Below are positions 1 through 6,543 of a DNA stretch of 24,717 nt, in pieces. This stretch comes from CAZYJD01 sp964647785 (GTDB lineage: Bacteria; Bacteroidota; Bacteroidia; NS11-12g; UBA9320), in contig CAZYJD010000026.1 of NCBI GenBank assembly GCA_964647785.1, positions 1 through 24,717 of the forward strand, written 5' to 3'. Below the pieces are notes generated by a model. That model did no database searches and was not told where the DNA came from. It was given only the letters and a program-made list of their open reading frames with translations. A program made the translations under genes and the position numbers. The stretch's first letter is position 1, and every line of letters starts with the position of its first letter.

Positions 1-59
1 ATCGAACCGCCGACACATGGATTTTCAGTCCATTGCTCTACCAACTGAGCTACCGCACC
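1..59 (-). tRNA. tRNA-Phe (GAA), 3' end cut off by the window edge
   Basis: Read on the minus strand, the gene starts at base 59 with a 7-base acceptor strand GGTGCGG. A D-arm with the standard AGCTCAGTTGGTAGAGC pattern follows, then an anticodon arm ATGGA-CTGAAAA-TCCAT that places GAA in the anticodon (phenylalanine), then the beginning of the T-arm with GGTTCGAT. The last part of the T-arm and the 3' acceptor strand lie outside the window, so acceptor pairing cannot be checked. A TATTTTTG promoter box sits about 40 bases upstream. It is divergent from the Fe-S gene at 184. Confidence 0.95.
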
Positions 60-98
60 TAATGATGTTTTCTTTTGGACACAATGCCAAAAGGAGTG

Positions 99-106
99 CA
101 AAAATA
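99..106 (-). promoter_or_regulatory. -7 promoter box of tRNA-Phe
   Basis: On the minus strand this reads TATTTTTG, an exact match to the Bacteroidota primary-sigma -7 consensus TAnnTTTG. It lies 39 bases before the tRNA 5' end, leaving room for a leader removed by RNase P. No exact TTG is seen at the -33 position; the region is A/T-rich. Confidence 0.65.
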
Positions 107-132
107 CACAGTCCGTTTTTTTTAAAAAACTA

Positions 133-160
133 TTGACTCAAGTTTTAACTTATATTTTTG
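133..160 (+). promoter_or_regulatory. -33/-7 promoter of the membrane Fe-S gene
   Basis: A TTG at 133-135 is followed after 17 bases by TATTTTTG at 153-160, matching the Bacteroidota -33/-7 layout (TTG, then TAnnTTTG). Transcription would begin around 164-168, leaving a leader of 15-20 bases before the ATG at 184. The TTG at 133 is in frame with the gene and could be mistaken for its start codon; this promoter shows it is more likely the -33 element. Confidence 0.7.
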
Positions 161-183
161 AGGACTCAGCAGAAAATGGAATT

Positions 184-1485
184 ATGAAGATCATATCAAG
201 TGTAATTTTTGTGGCGTTATTGGGTGTTTCCATTTGGTGGTTCGCCCGAAACGTGGGAAGGATACGTAGGAATATACTGCTCGGCAGGCATGAAGATCTA
301 ACCGATCAAAAACCACTCCGTTGGAAAACCATGTTGAAGGTTGCCTTTGGTCAGACCAAAATGTTCTGGAGGCCATTGCCCGCCATTTTACACTTTGTGG
401 TTTATGCCGGATTTTTATTGATTAACATAGAGGTTCTGGAAATCATATTGGATGGCATTTTGGGAACACACCGTATTTTCATGCAGCCGCTTGGATCGCT
501 ATACACCTTCGCCATCGGCTTTTTTGAGATATGTGCCGTTTTGGTGCTCCTTGCTTGTGTGTTTTTTCTATCGAGAAGATATGTTCAACGCTTAGCAAGA
601 TTAAACTCTCCTGAAATGGAGGGTTGGCCCAGAAATGATGCAACCCTCATACTTGTTGTTGAAATAGTTTTGATGGCAGCCTTGCTTATTATGAATGCCG
701 CAGACCGACATTTTCAGGAATTGACCAACATGCCCGTTAGTGGAATCATCGCTCCCTGGTTCAGCAGCTGGGATGCTTCTAGCTTGCACACGCTAGAAAG
801 AACGGCTTGGTGGTTTCACATCATCGGCATTTTCGCTTTTCTCAACTACCTGCCTTACAGCAAGCATTTTCATATCATTCTGGCATTTCCAAACACATGG
901 TATACCAATTTCAAAGCACTGGGCAAATTCGCCAACATGGATTCGGTAACCAATGAAGTTAAAATGATGATGGATCCTGCTTCTGCTGATCCAAATGCAG
1001 AACCCCCCGGCAGTTTTGGGGCAAAAGATGTACAGGATTTAAGCTGGAAAAACCTCATGGACGCCTACACCTGCACAGAGTGTGGGAGGTGCACGAGTGT
1101 TTGTCCTGCAAATGCAACGGGTAAGCTCTTATCGCCAAGGAAAATCATGATGAGCACCAGAGATCGTTTGGAAGATGTTGGAAAAAACATAGACCAAAAA
1201 GGAGAAGTCCATGATGATGGAAAGACCCTACATGACTACATATCAAAAGAGGAGCTATGGGCCTGTACAACCTGCAATGCTTGTGCAGAAGAATGCCCCG
1301 TGAATATTAACCCGGTAGACATCATCTACCAAATGCGGCAATACCTCGTGATGGAAAAAGCAGAAGCACCCAATGAGTTGAACATCATGTTCAACAACAT
1401 GGAGAATAATGGAGCGCCTTGGCAATTTCCTCCTTCTGATCGCGCTAAATGGGTGGAAGATATGAATGACTCAAATACCAATTGA
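184..1485 (+). CDS. Membrane-bound Fe-S/heme electron-transfer protein (DsrM/NarI-like domain fused to 2x[4Fe-4S])
   Basis: A 433-residue protein. The N-terminal half has several hydrophobic segments like the b-heme membrane subunits of the NarI/DsrM group, with candidate heme-ligand histidines in LHFVVY, WWFHIIG and SKHFHII. The C-terminal third is soluble and has two classic [4Fe-4S] motifs: C297-x2-C300-x2-C303-x3-C307-P and C361-x2-C364-x2-C367-x3-C371-P. Expected role (family knowledge): passing electrons between the quinone pool and a soluble partner; the partner is probably the CCG protein encoded 91 bases downstream. The donor and acceptor are unknown. I chose ATG 184 over an in-frame TTG at 133 because that TTG lies in the promoter and the protein then begins directly with its first membrane helix (MKIISSVIF). 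Confidence 0.85.
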   Translation: MKIISSVIFVALLGVSIWWFARNVGRIRRNILLGRHEDLTDQKPLRWKTMLKVAFGQTKMFWRPLPAILHFVVYAGFLLINIEVLEIILDGILGTHRIFMQPLGSLYTFAIGFFEICAVLVLLACVFFLSRRYVQRLARLNSPEMEGWPRNDATLILVVEIVLMAALLIMNAADRHFQELTNMPVSGIIAPWFSSWDASSLHTLERTAWWFHIIGIFAFLNYLPYSKHFHIILAFPNTWYTNFKALGKFANMDSVTNEVKMMMDPASADPNAEPPGSFGAKDVQDLSWKNLMDAYTCTECGRCTSVCPANATGKLLSPRKIMMSTRDRLEDVGKNIDQKGEVHDDGKTLHDYISKEELWACTTCNACAEECPVNINPVDIIYQMRQYLVMEKAEAPNELNIMFNNMENNGAPWQFPPSDRAKWVEDMNDSNTN

Positions 1486-1576
1486 TACCCTAACAGACCC
1501 TATTGCTCATGAAAAAAGGCACAATTCAATTGCTGTATGTAAAGAGTTTAACAGCATAAAATTATAACTAGAAAAG

Positions 1577-2359
1577 ATGATAAAAGTACCTACCATGGCC
1601 GAAATGGCCGCTGAAGGAAAAGCACCTGAAGTTCTTTTTTGGGTTGGTTGCGCAGGAAGTTTCGATGAAAGAGCGCAAAAGGTTACCAAGGCAATGGTGA
1701 AAATACTTCATCAGTGTGAAATAAGCTTCGCAATTCTTGGTCAGGAAGAGAGCTGCACCGGCGACCCGGCAAAAAGAGCCGGCAATGAATTTTTATTTCA
1801 AATGCAGGCCATGGCCAATATAGCCACCTTGAATGCATATGAAATTAAGAAAATAGTAACCACCTGCCCCCATTGTTTCAACACCTTAAAAAATGAGTAT
1901 CCAGACTTGGGTGGAACCTATGAGGTGGTTCACCACACCCAGTTTTTGCAGGAACTGATCAACAATGGTCGCCTCAAAGTTGAAGGGGGGAGCTTCAAAG
2001 GCAAAAAAATAACCTATCATGACAGTTGTTATCTGGGTCGTGCCAATGGAATTTACGAGGCCCCCAGACAAGTGCTCGAGAAGCTTGACGCAGAGTTGTT
2101 GGAAATGAAACGATGCCGTAAAAATGGTCTTTGTTGTGGTGCCGGGGGTGCACAAATGTTTAAAGAGGCTGAACACGGCAACAAAGAAGTGAATGTTGAA
2201 CGCTCAGAGGAAGCCCTGCAGACCGGGGCTTCGGTAATCGCAGCCAATTGCCCGTTCTGCATGACCATGATGCGAGATGGGGTAAAGCACTTTAATAAAG
2301 AGGCGGAAGTACAGGTGCTAGACCTAGCTGAACTAATTGCCCAGGCCAATGATCTCTGA
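1577..2359 (+). CDS. CCG-domain (HdrB/GlpC/LutA-like) Fe-S oxidoreductase subunit
   Basis: A soluble 260-residue protein with two cysteine-rich (CCG) repeats of the kind found in heterodisulfide reductase subunit B/D, GlpC, LutA and DsrK. The second repeat is canonical: C151, then C186-C187-G-A-G-G, then C225-P-F-C228. The first has C25, then S59-C60-T-G where Cys-Cys is expected, then C97-P-H-C100, so it appears degenerate by one cysteine. In related enzymes such repeats bind a non-cubane or [4Fe-4S] cluster at the active site. With the upstream membrane protein it forms a split version of the single-chain GlpC/HdrD layout, suggesting a two-subunit quinone-linked oxidoreductase of unknown substrate. 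Its stop overlaps the next gene by 11 bases. Confidence 0.85.
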   Translation: MIKVPTMAEMAAEGKAPEVLFWVGCAGSFDERAQKVTKAMVKILHQCEISFAILGQEESCTGDPAKRAGNEFLFQMQAMANIATLNAYEIKKIVTTCPHCFNTLKNEYPDLGGTYEVVHHTQFLQELINNGRLKVEGGSFKGKKITYHDSCYLGRANGIYEAPRQVLEKLDAELLEMKRCRKNGLCCGAGGAQMFKEAEHGNKEVNVERSEEALQTGASVIAANCPFCMTMMRDGVKHFNKEAEVQVLDLAELIAQANDL

Positions 2360-2873
2360 AGCATTTAAATCTTTTGCCCCGGAGTCTAGACTTTGGATTT
2401 ATCAGGCAGATCGCAAATTGTCTGATAACGATGTGGAAAGTATTCGCCCCCTCATCAACGCTTTTTGCCGTCAATGGACTGCCCACAACAAGCAACTCAA
2501 TGCAGCAGGCGACATCTTGCTGAATCGTTTTCTGATTTTGGTGGTTGACGAAAATGCACACGAAGCCTCTGGTTGTTCAATTGATAAATCGGTTCACTTT
2601 CTCAAGGAGCTACAGGCCGAGTTTCACCTCGATTGGTTCAACAGGCTTCAACAGGCATATTTTACATCAGCTGATAGTGTCGAAACCTTTGCAATGTCAG
2701 AGTTGAATGCGTTACTTGATTCGGGTACCATAAAAGCGCAAACCAGAGTCTTTAATAATAGCATCGTGCAACTAAGCCAACTGGAATCCGACTGGATATG
2801 CCCATTGGATAAGAGTTGGTTAAAAAAGAAATATGAACTTTGGAATAAGTCTACCGCAACTTCAGATTTATGA
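2349..2873 (+). CDS. Conserved Bacteroidota protein often mislabelled 'ABC transporter ATPase'
   Basis: A 174-residue soluble protein. I recognise the family from Bacteroidota genomes by its N-terminal SRLWIYQADRKL, the middle CRQWTAHNKQL and FLILVVDE segments, the strongly conserved SGCSIDKSVHF block, and the end motif WICPLDKSW. Databases often call it 'ABC transporter ATPase', but I see no Walker A (GxxGxGKS/T), no LSGGQ signature and no Walker B, and it is far too short for an ABC ATPase domain. Function is unknown. ATG 2349 overlaps the upstream gene by 11 bases; an in-frame TTG at 2337 is possible but adds only four residues. It overlaps the next gene through ATGA, so it is probably co-transcribed with the Fe-S pair and the DUF962 gene. 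Confidence 0.8.
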   Translation: MISEAFKSFAPESRLWIYQADRKLSDNDVESIRPLINAFCRQWTAHNKQLNAAGDILLNRFLILVVDENAHEASGCSIDKSVHFLKELQAEFHLDWFNRLQQAYFTSADSVETFAMSELNALLDSGTIKAQTRVFNNSIVQLSQLESDWICPLDKSWLKKKYELWNKSTATSDL

Positions 2874-3340
2874 AAAGAGAAAAGAGCATGCAGACTTTTT
2901 TTGATGAATATGCCGAAAGCCATCAAAACCCATTGAACAAAGCCATTCATTGGGTCTGTGTTCCCTTGATTGTCTTCAGCCTCATTGGTTTGTTCATGAG
3001 CATTCCCTTTCCGTTTTATGAGAAGAGTTATTTTGCCAATTGGTCGTTTGTGGTTTACATCGCCAGCATGCTTTTTTATTGGAGGTACTCTCAAAACATC
3101 TTCCGTGGACTTGCCATCGTTTTTGCACTTTTTATATGGATTAACTGGCAAATCTATTTGCAGGGATGGCCCTTATTGCCAGTTTGTGCCAGCATTTTTA
3201 TCCTGTCATGGATAGGGCAGTTTTATGGGCATAAAGTGGAAGGAAAGAAGCCCAGTTTTTTAAAGGACTTGCAGTTTTTATTGGTCGGTCCTGCCTGGTT
3301 GTTGCATTTTGTTTATCGTAAAAGAGGAATTTCATATTGA
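2870..3340 (+). CDS. DUF962 / Mpo1-like membrane protein
   Basis: A 156-residue protein with about four hydrophobic helices. It has the DUF962 (YGL010w/Mpo1-like) hallmarks: an N-terminal FFDEYAESHQNPLNKAIHW stretch with conserved His, a P after the second His, and a C-terminal GHKVEGKKPSF segment followed by a hydrophobic GPAWLLHF. Yeast Mpo1 is an Fe(II)-dependent dioxygenase that shortens 2-hydroxy fatty acids; the retained histidines fit a metal enzyme, but activity in bacterial members is inferred only. The start at 2870 overlaps the upstream stop (ATGA). An alternative ATG at 2888 would remove six residues and still keep the whole domain. Confidence 0.85.
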   Translation: MKREKSMQTFFDEYAESHQNPLNKAIHWVCVPLIVFSLIGLFMSIPFPFYEKSYFANWSFVVYIASMLFYWRYSQNIFRGLAIVFALFIWINWQIYLQGWPLLPVCASIFILSWIGQFYGHKVEGKKPSFLKDLQFLLVGPAWLLHFVYRKRGISY

Positions 3341-3957
3341 GCGATTATTTGGCATTCTTTCCCCTTGAATTGGTGGTTTTCCCCAGCGAGAACCTCAATT
3401 TGCATGTGTTTGAAGAGCGCTACAAGAAGCTCATTCAACACTGTCAGTTAAATCGATTCAATTTCGGAATCCCTTCTTTGATCAACGGAAGACTCTCCGG
3501 CTACGGCACCGAAGTGAAAATACTGAGCATAGCCAAAACCTATCCCAATGGGGAGATGGATATCAGAACAAAAGGGGGGCGGCCTTTCCGAATGCTCAGT
3601 TTTAGGGAGGGTGAAGACCTCAACGCATACGCAGAAGGAGAAGTGGAATACCTGGAGTATTTCATGAATGAAGATAAATCCACATACCTCAAACTTACAG
3701 ACCTTTTGCGCTCATTCTACGAATTGTCGGGCAGTGAATATTGGATTGATCTCGACGAGGCCTTCACCTCATTTGATGTTGGACATAAGATTGGTCTGAA
3801 GCCGGAAGAAGAACTTGAATTGTTTAAGCTTAAAGTGGAAAGAGACCGTCAGTTATACCTGATTGAGCATTTAAAGAAAATGATTCCAACCCTTCAACGC
3901 GTTCAGGAAATGAATTTCAAAATCAAACAGAATGGTCATTTCAAAAAACTGCCTTAA
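3337..3957 (+). CDS. Lon substrate-binding (LON/PUA-like) domain protein
   Basis: A 206-residue protein whose N-terminus (FFPLELVVFPSENLNLHVFE then RYKKLI) matches the start of the LON substrate-binding domain of ATP-dependent protease La. It has no AAA+ ATPase and no Ser-Lys protease domain, so it is a stand-alone LON-domain protein, a class common in bacteria with no firmly established role; binding of misfolded or specific proteins is a guess. The C-terminal part is charged and probably helical. The start must be TTG 3337, overlapping the upstream stop as TTGA, because the conserved FPL motif begins six residues later and no ATG lies before it. Confidence 0.8.
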   Translation: MSDYLAFFPLELVVFPSENLNLHVFEERYKKLIQHCQLNRFNFGIPSLINGRLSGYGTEVKILSIAKTYPNGEMDIRTKGGRPFRMLSFREGEDLNAYAEGEVEYLEYFMNEDKSTYLKLTDLLRSFYELSGSEYWIDLDEAFTSFDVGHKIGLKPEEELELFKLKVERDRQLYLIEHLKKMIPTLQRVQEMNFKIKQNGHFKKLP

Positions 3958-5153
3958 TGAATACAGGCATAAAAGCGAATAAAAAGTACATATGGTTGAT
4001 TGTTTTCCTGTTGGCTGTAGTTCAACTATTGAGTTTTATATCGAAGCTCCCGCTCAAGGACGATCAACCCATAGACCTTAGGCAGTTATGGGTTTCATCG
4101 AGCTTGTTAAAGGAAGCAGCAAACCCATATGATGATGGCCTCATAAAGAACCACTGGAAAGCCCTTGTCGAATCTGAAGGGATTAAGAGCACCAGCCAGC
4201 CTGGAGCCCCAGAAAACTTTTCAGTATACCCCCCGCATGTGCTGTGGTTTTTTAGTCTTTTTCCTCGCTTGAGCTGGCATATGATTGGGGCTTTTTGGCA
4301 GCTGTTTCTAGCGGTCTGGATGCTTTTTTTATTAATATCAGAAGGACTTTTAACCAACTGGAAAATCCCATTCATTTATCTGGCCTTTAAGTCTTTTTTT
4401 TCAGCATTTGAAGTGGGGCAACCCATCCTGCTCATCCTTCCTGCGTTCGCGTTTTTACTTAAATCAGAACAAAACCAGCAACCTCTGCTGTCTGCATTTT
4501 GGTTGATGGTGATAAGTGTTAAAATCAATCTTTTAATACCAGTCTTGGTTTGGATGTTGGCCAGAAGTAGCTGGAAGGCCGTTGTTTGGGCTGCCACATT
4601 GGGTTTGCTTTGGTTGTTGTTTTTCACCGTTAACGCCGGCATTAATTTGTATGAGTTGTTTTATGCATGGTTTGGAAACCTTTCTCAGCAATGGCAGGCC
4701 GCATACATCAGCGCTGAACAAAATCAGTTGCGCTTTCTAGTTACCGATATTTTTGTGCCCATCCGTATGATGTTTGGTATAAGCGTTGGCCCCGTTTTTC
4801 ATTACGCATTGCTGCTTACGGGCAGTGTTTTTTTATTCCGTTATTTCAAGCGTGGCAAATTAAAAGAGATTGAATTGTTGCTTGGTCTGGTGTTGCTTGA
4901 ACTGTTGTTCGGTTACCACCTGATTTACGATCTTTTGATATTGATTCCTATGCTCGCGCGAATGGACAAGAGAATGCCGCGCTGGTCAATATTACTCGCC
5001 ATCCCTTTGTTCGTTCCCTTGAATGGCTTGTTTCCTTATTTATGGGTAAAAATGCATTTGCCCTTTGTTGTTGTACTTTTGGCCATCACCTATGCAGGTC
5101 TTTTTTTGCGAAGGCCGCAGGAATTAGAAAATGGATCGGATACTATGCATTGA
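3957..5153 (+). CDS. Polytopic membrane protein, likely GT87-type (DUF2029) glycosyltransferase
   Basis: A 398-residue protein with about ten hydrophobic helices. After the first helix comes a non-cytoplasmic loop with acidic residues (DDQPIDLRQLW), an ANPYDDG segment and a later SVYPPH motif, the pattern of GT87 / DUF2029 polyprenol-phosphate-sugar dependent transferases (PimE-like GT-C fold). Members attach mannose or another sugar from a lipid carrier outside the cytoplasmic membrane; acceptor and sugar here are unknown. The ATG overlaps the upstream stop by one base (TAATG), and the 3' end overlaps tsaB by 23 bases, so it belongs to the same transcription unit. There is no other glycan gene nearby to suggest a pathway. 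Confidence 0.65.
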   Translation: MNTGIKANKKYIWLIVFLLAVVQLLSFISKLPLKDDQPIDLRQLWVSSSLLKEAANPYDDGLIKNHWKALVESEGIKSTSQPGAPENFSVYPPHVLWFFSLFPRLSWHMIGAFWQLFLAVWMLFLLISEGLLTNWKIPFIYLAFKSFFSAFEVGQPILLILPAFAFLLKSEQNQQPLLSAFWLMVISVKINLLIPVLVWMLARSSWKAVVWAATLGLLWLLFFTVNAGINLYELFYAWFGNLSQQWQAAYISAEQNQLRFLVTDIFVPIRMMFGISVGPVFHYALLLTGSVFLFRYFKRGKLKEIELLLGLVLLELLFGYHLIYDLLILIPMLARMDKRMPRWSILLAIPLFVPLNGLFPYLWVKMHLPFVVVLLAITYAGLFLRRPQELENGSDTMH

Positions 5154-5835
5154 AACCGCCACCAAAATGTGTTCTGTTGCCATATCAAATGGCGGTAGAA
5201 TGCTGTATAAGGAAAGCGACGGAAAGGAGCATGTTCATGCCGCCCTCCTACACGTTTTTATTGCCGATTTGCTTCAAGAAGCACAACTTCAACCAACAGA
5301 TATTCAGGCAATTGCTGTTAGCATTGGTCCAGGTTCATACACTGGTTTAAGGATTGGACTTGCTGCCGCCAAAGGGTTTTGTTACAGCTTGAATATACCC
5401 TTGATTGGGATCAACAGCCTTGAAATCTTTGCCTTTGGCATGCGAATGCAATACCCCAATTTTGAAAGCTACAGGCCGGTGTTTGACGCCCGAAGAATGG
5501 AGGTTTACACGATGGAAACCAATCATAATGGAGCAATAACCGCATCAACAGCTGCGCAGGTTGTGAGCCCTGATGTATGGCAGGAATGGGTTGGTAACAA
5601 GAAAACCCTTATAGCCGGAGATGCGGCACCCAAGCTGATGCAGAACTTTTCATCAAAAAATGTAGAATTCAAACCTGAATTACTGGTTTCTGCGCGCTTT
5701 ATGCCTGAATTGGCCTCGCGACGGTATGGGGCGGCAGACTTCGATTCAATCACCGATATGGAGCCCATTTACCTGAAAGGCGTAAATATAACCCGGGCGA
5801 CCGATCCACTGAAGCAATCTGGTCATAAACGCTGA
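5131..5835 (+). CDS. tsaB: tRNA threonylcarbamoyladenosine biosynthesis protein TsaB
   Basis: A 234-residue ASKHA-fold protein. The N-terminus has the phosphate-1-type loop CIETATKMCSVAI, and the hallmark SIGPGSYTGLRIGLAAAKG lies at about residues 67-85. TsaB is the inactive paralogue of TsaD and acts with TsaD and TsaE to put the threonylcarbamoyl group on A37 of ANN-decoding tRNAs in the cytoplasm. Length is typical. The start at 5131 lies 23 bases inside the end of the preceding membrane-protein gene, so translation is probably coupled. The other partners, tsaD and tsaE, are not in the window. Confidence 0.95.
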   Translation: MDRILCIETATKMCSVAISNGGRMLYKESDGKEHVHAALLHVFIADLLQEAQLQPTDIQAIAVSIGPGSYTGLRIGLAAAKGFCYSLNIPLIGINSLEIFAFGMRMQYPNFESYRPVFDARRMEVYTMETNHNGAITASTAAQVVSPDVWQEWVGNKKTLIAGDAAPKLMQNFSSKNVEFKPELLVSARFMPELASRRYGAADFDSITDMEPIYLKGVNITRATDPLKQSGHKR

Positions 5836-5856
5836 GGCATAGTGCGAGATGTGGCT

Positions 5857-5864
5857 TATTTTTG
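5857..5864 (+). promoter_or_regulatory. -7 promoter box upstream of the DtxR/MntR-type regulator
   Basis: TATTTTTG is an exact TAnnTTTG match in the 41-base gap after tsaB, ending 12 bases before ATG 5877. It suggests the regulator-acs pair has its own promoter with a very short leader. No clear -33 TTG is visible, which would fit a promoter needing help or under control. Confidence 0.55.
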
Positions 5865-5876
5865 TGTCCTTGAGTT

Positions 5877-6533
5877 ATGTACTCTCTTGCCGAAGAAAAC
5901 TATTTAAAAGCCCTGTTTAGCCTGGAAGAACAAAAAGGAGAGGTAAGCGCTACAGATCTGAGCAGACGCCTTGAAATAAAATTGTCTTCTGTAAACAGCA
6001 TGATGAAAAAGCTTCTGGACAAGGGGCTAGTGAACTACTCCAGTTATAAACCCATCACCCTTAGCACAGATGGAAAGAAAGTTGCTGCTCAAATCATCAG
6101 AAAACATCGGCTTACCGAAATGTTTTTGGTAGAAAAAATGGGTTTTGGGTGGGAAGAAGTACATGAAATTGCTGAGCAAATCGAACACATAGACTCCGAT
6201 CGTTTCTTTGAGAAGATGGATGAATTGCTAATGCATCCTTCTCACGACCCACATGGCTCACCAATACCAGATGCTCAGGGTAAGCTGGCTTACATTGCTC
6301 AAAAAAAACTGCATGAGTTTGAAGCGGGCCAAAGTGTTCGAATAACCGCTGTTGCCGGGGGCGAGGATGAATTTCTGAAACATCTCAATGAAAAGGGAAT
6401 AGCCTTGGGTTGCGAATTGACCATCAAGCACAAAGAGCGCTTTGATGGCAGCATGAAAGTGGTTTTGGTGGACGGAGAAGAACAAATGTTTAGTTTTACC
6501 GTTGCCGATGGCTTGTTTGCCACCAACACGTAA
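5877..6533 (+). CDS. DtxR/MntR-family metal-dependent transcriptional regulator
   Basis: A 218-residue repressor-type protein. Residues 1-65 form a winged helix (SATDLSRRLEIKLSSVNSMMKKL), 70-140 the dimerisation/metal domain, and about 148-216 an SH3/FeoA-like domain as in DtxR/IdeR. Aligned by eye to Bacillus subtilis MntR, H77 and the E100/E103/H104 cluster are present, but the N-terminal ligands Asp8 and Glu11 appear as Asn8 and Lys11. The family represses Mn or Fe uptake genes when metal is abundant; which metal this one senses is not clear. No metal transporter is adjacent. It is followed after 10 bases by acs, so the two are probably co-transcribed. Confidence 0.88.
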   Translation: MYSLAEENYLKALFSLEEQKGEVSATDLSRRLEIKLSSVNSMMKKLLDKGLVNYSSYKPITLSTDGKKVAAQIIRKHRLTEMFLVEKMGFGWEEVHEIAEQIEHIDSDRFFEKMDELLMHPSHDPHGSPIPDAQGKLAYIAQKKLHEFEAGQSVRITAVAGGEDEFLKHLNEKGIALGCELTIKHKERFDGSMKVVLVDGEEQMFSFTVADGLFATNT

Positions 6534-6543
6534 ACAGAACCAT

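Noticed and set aside
1509..1559. A 16-codon reading frame (MKKGTIQLLYVKSLTA) between the two Fe-S genes
   Set aside because: Too short, no promoter or conservation evidence, and such frames are expected by chance in A-rich gaps.
1486..1576. GCTGT...ACAGC as a terminator or attenuator between the Fe-S genes
   Set aside because: Only 5 bp with a long loop and no T-run; the genes are more likely co-transcribed.
2337..2348. Upstream TTG start for the mislabelled 'ABC ATPase' gene
   Set aside because: Adds only four residues; ATG 2349 is a better codon and already overlaps the upstream stop.
5042..5350. A 102-codon plus-strand frame across the GT87-like/tsaB boundary
   Set aside because: It lies wholly within two well-supported genes in another frame and its protein resembles nothing known.
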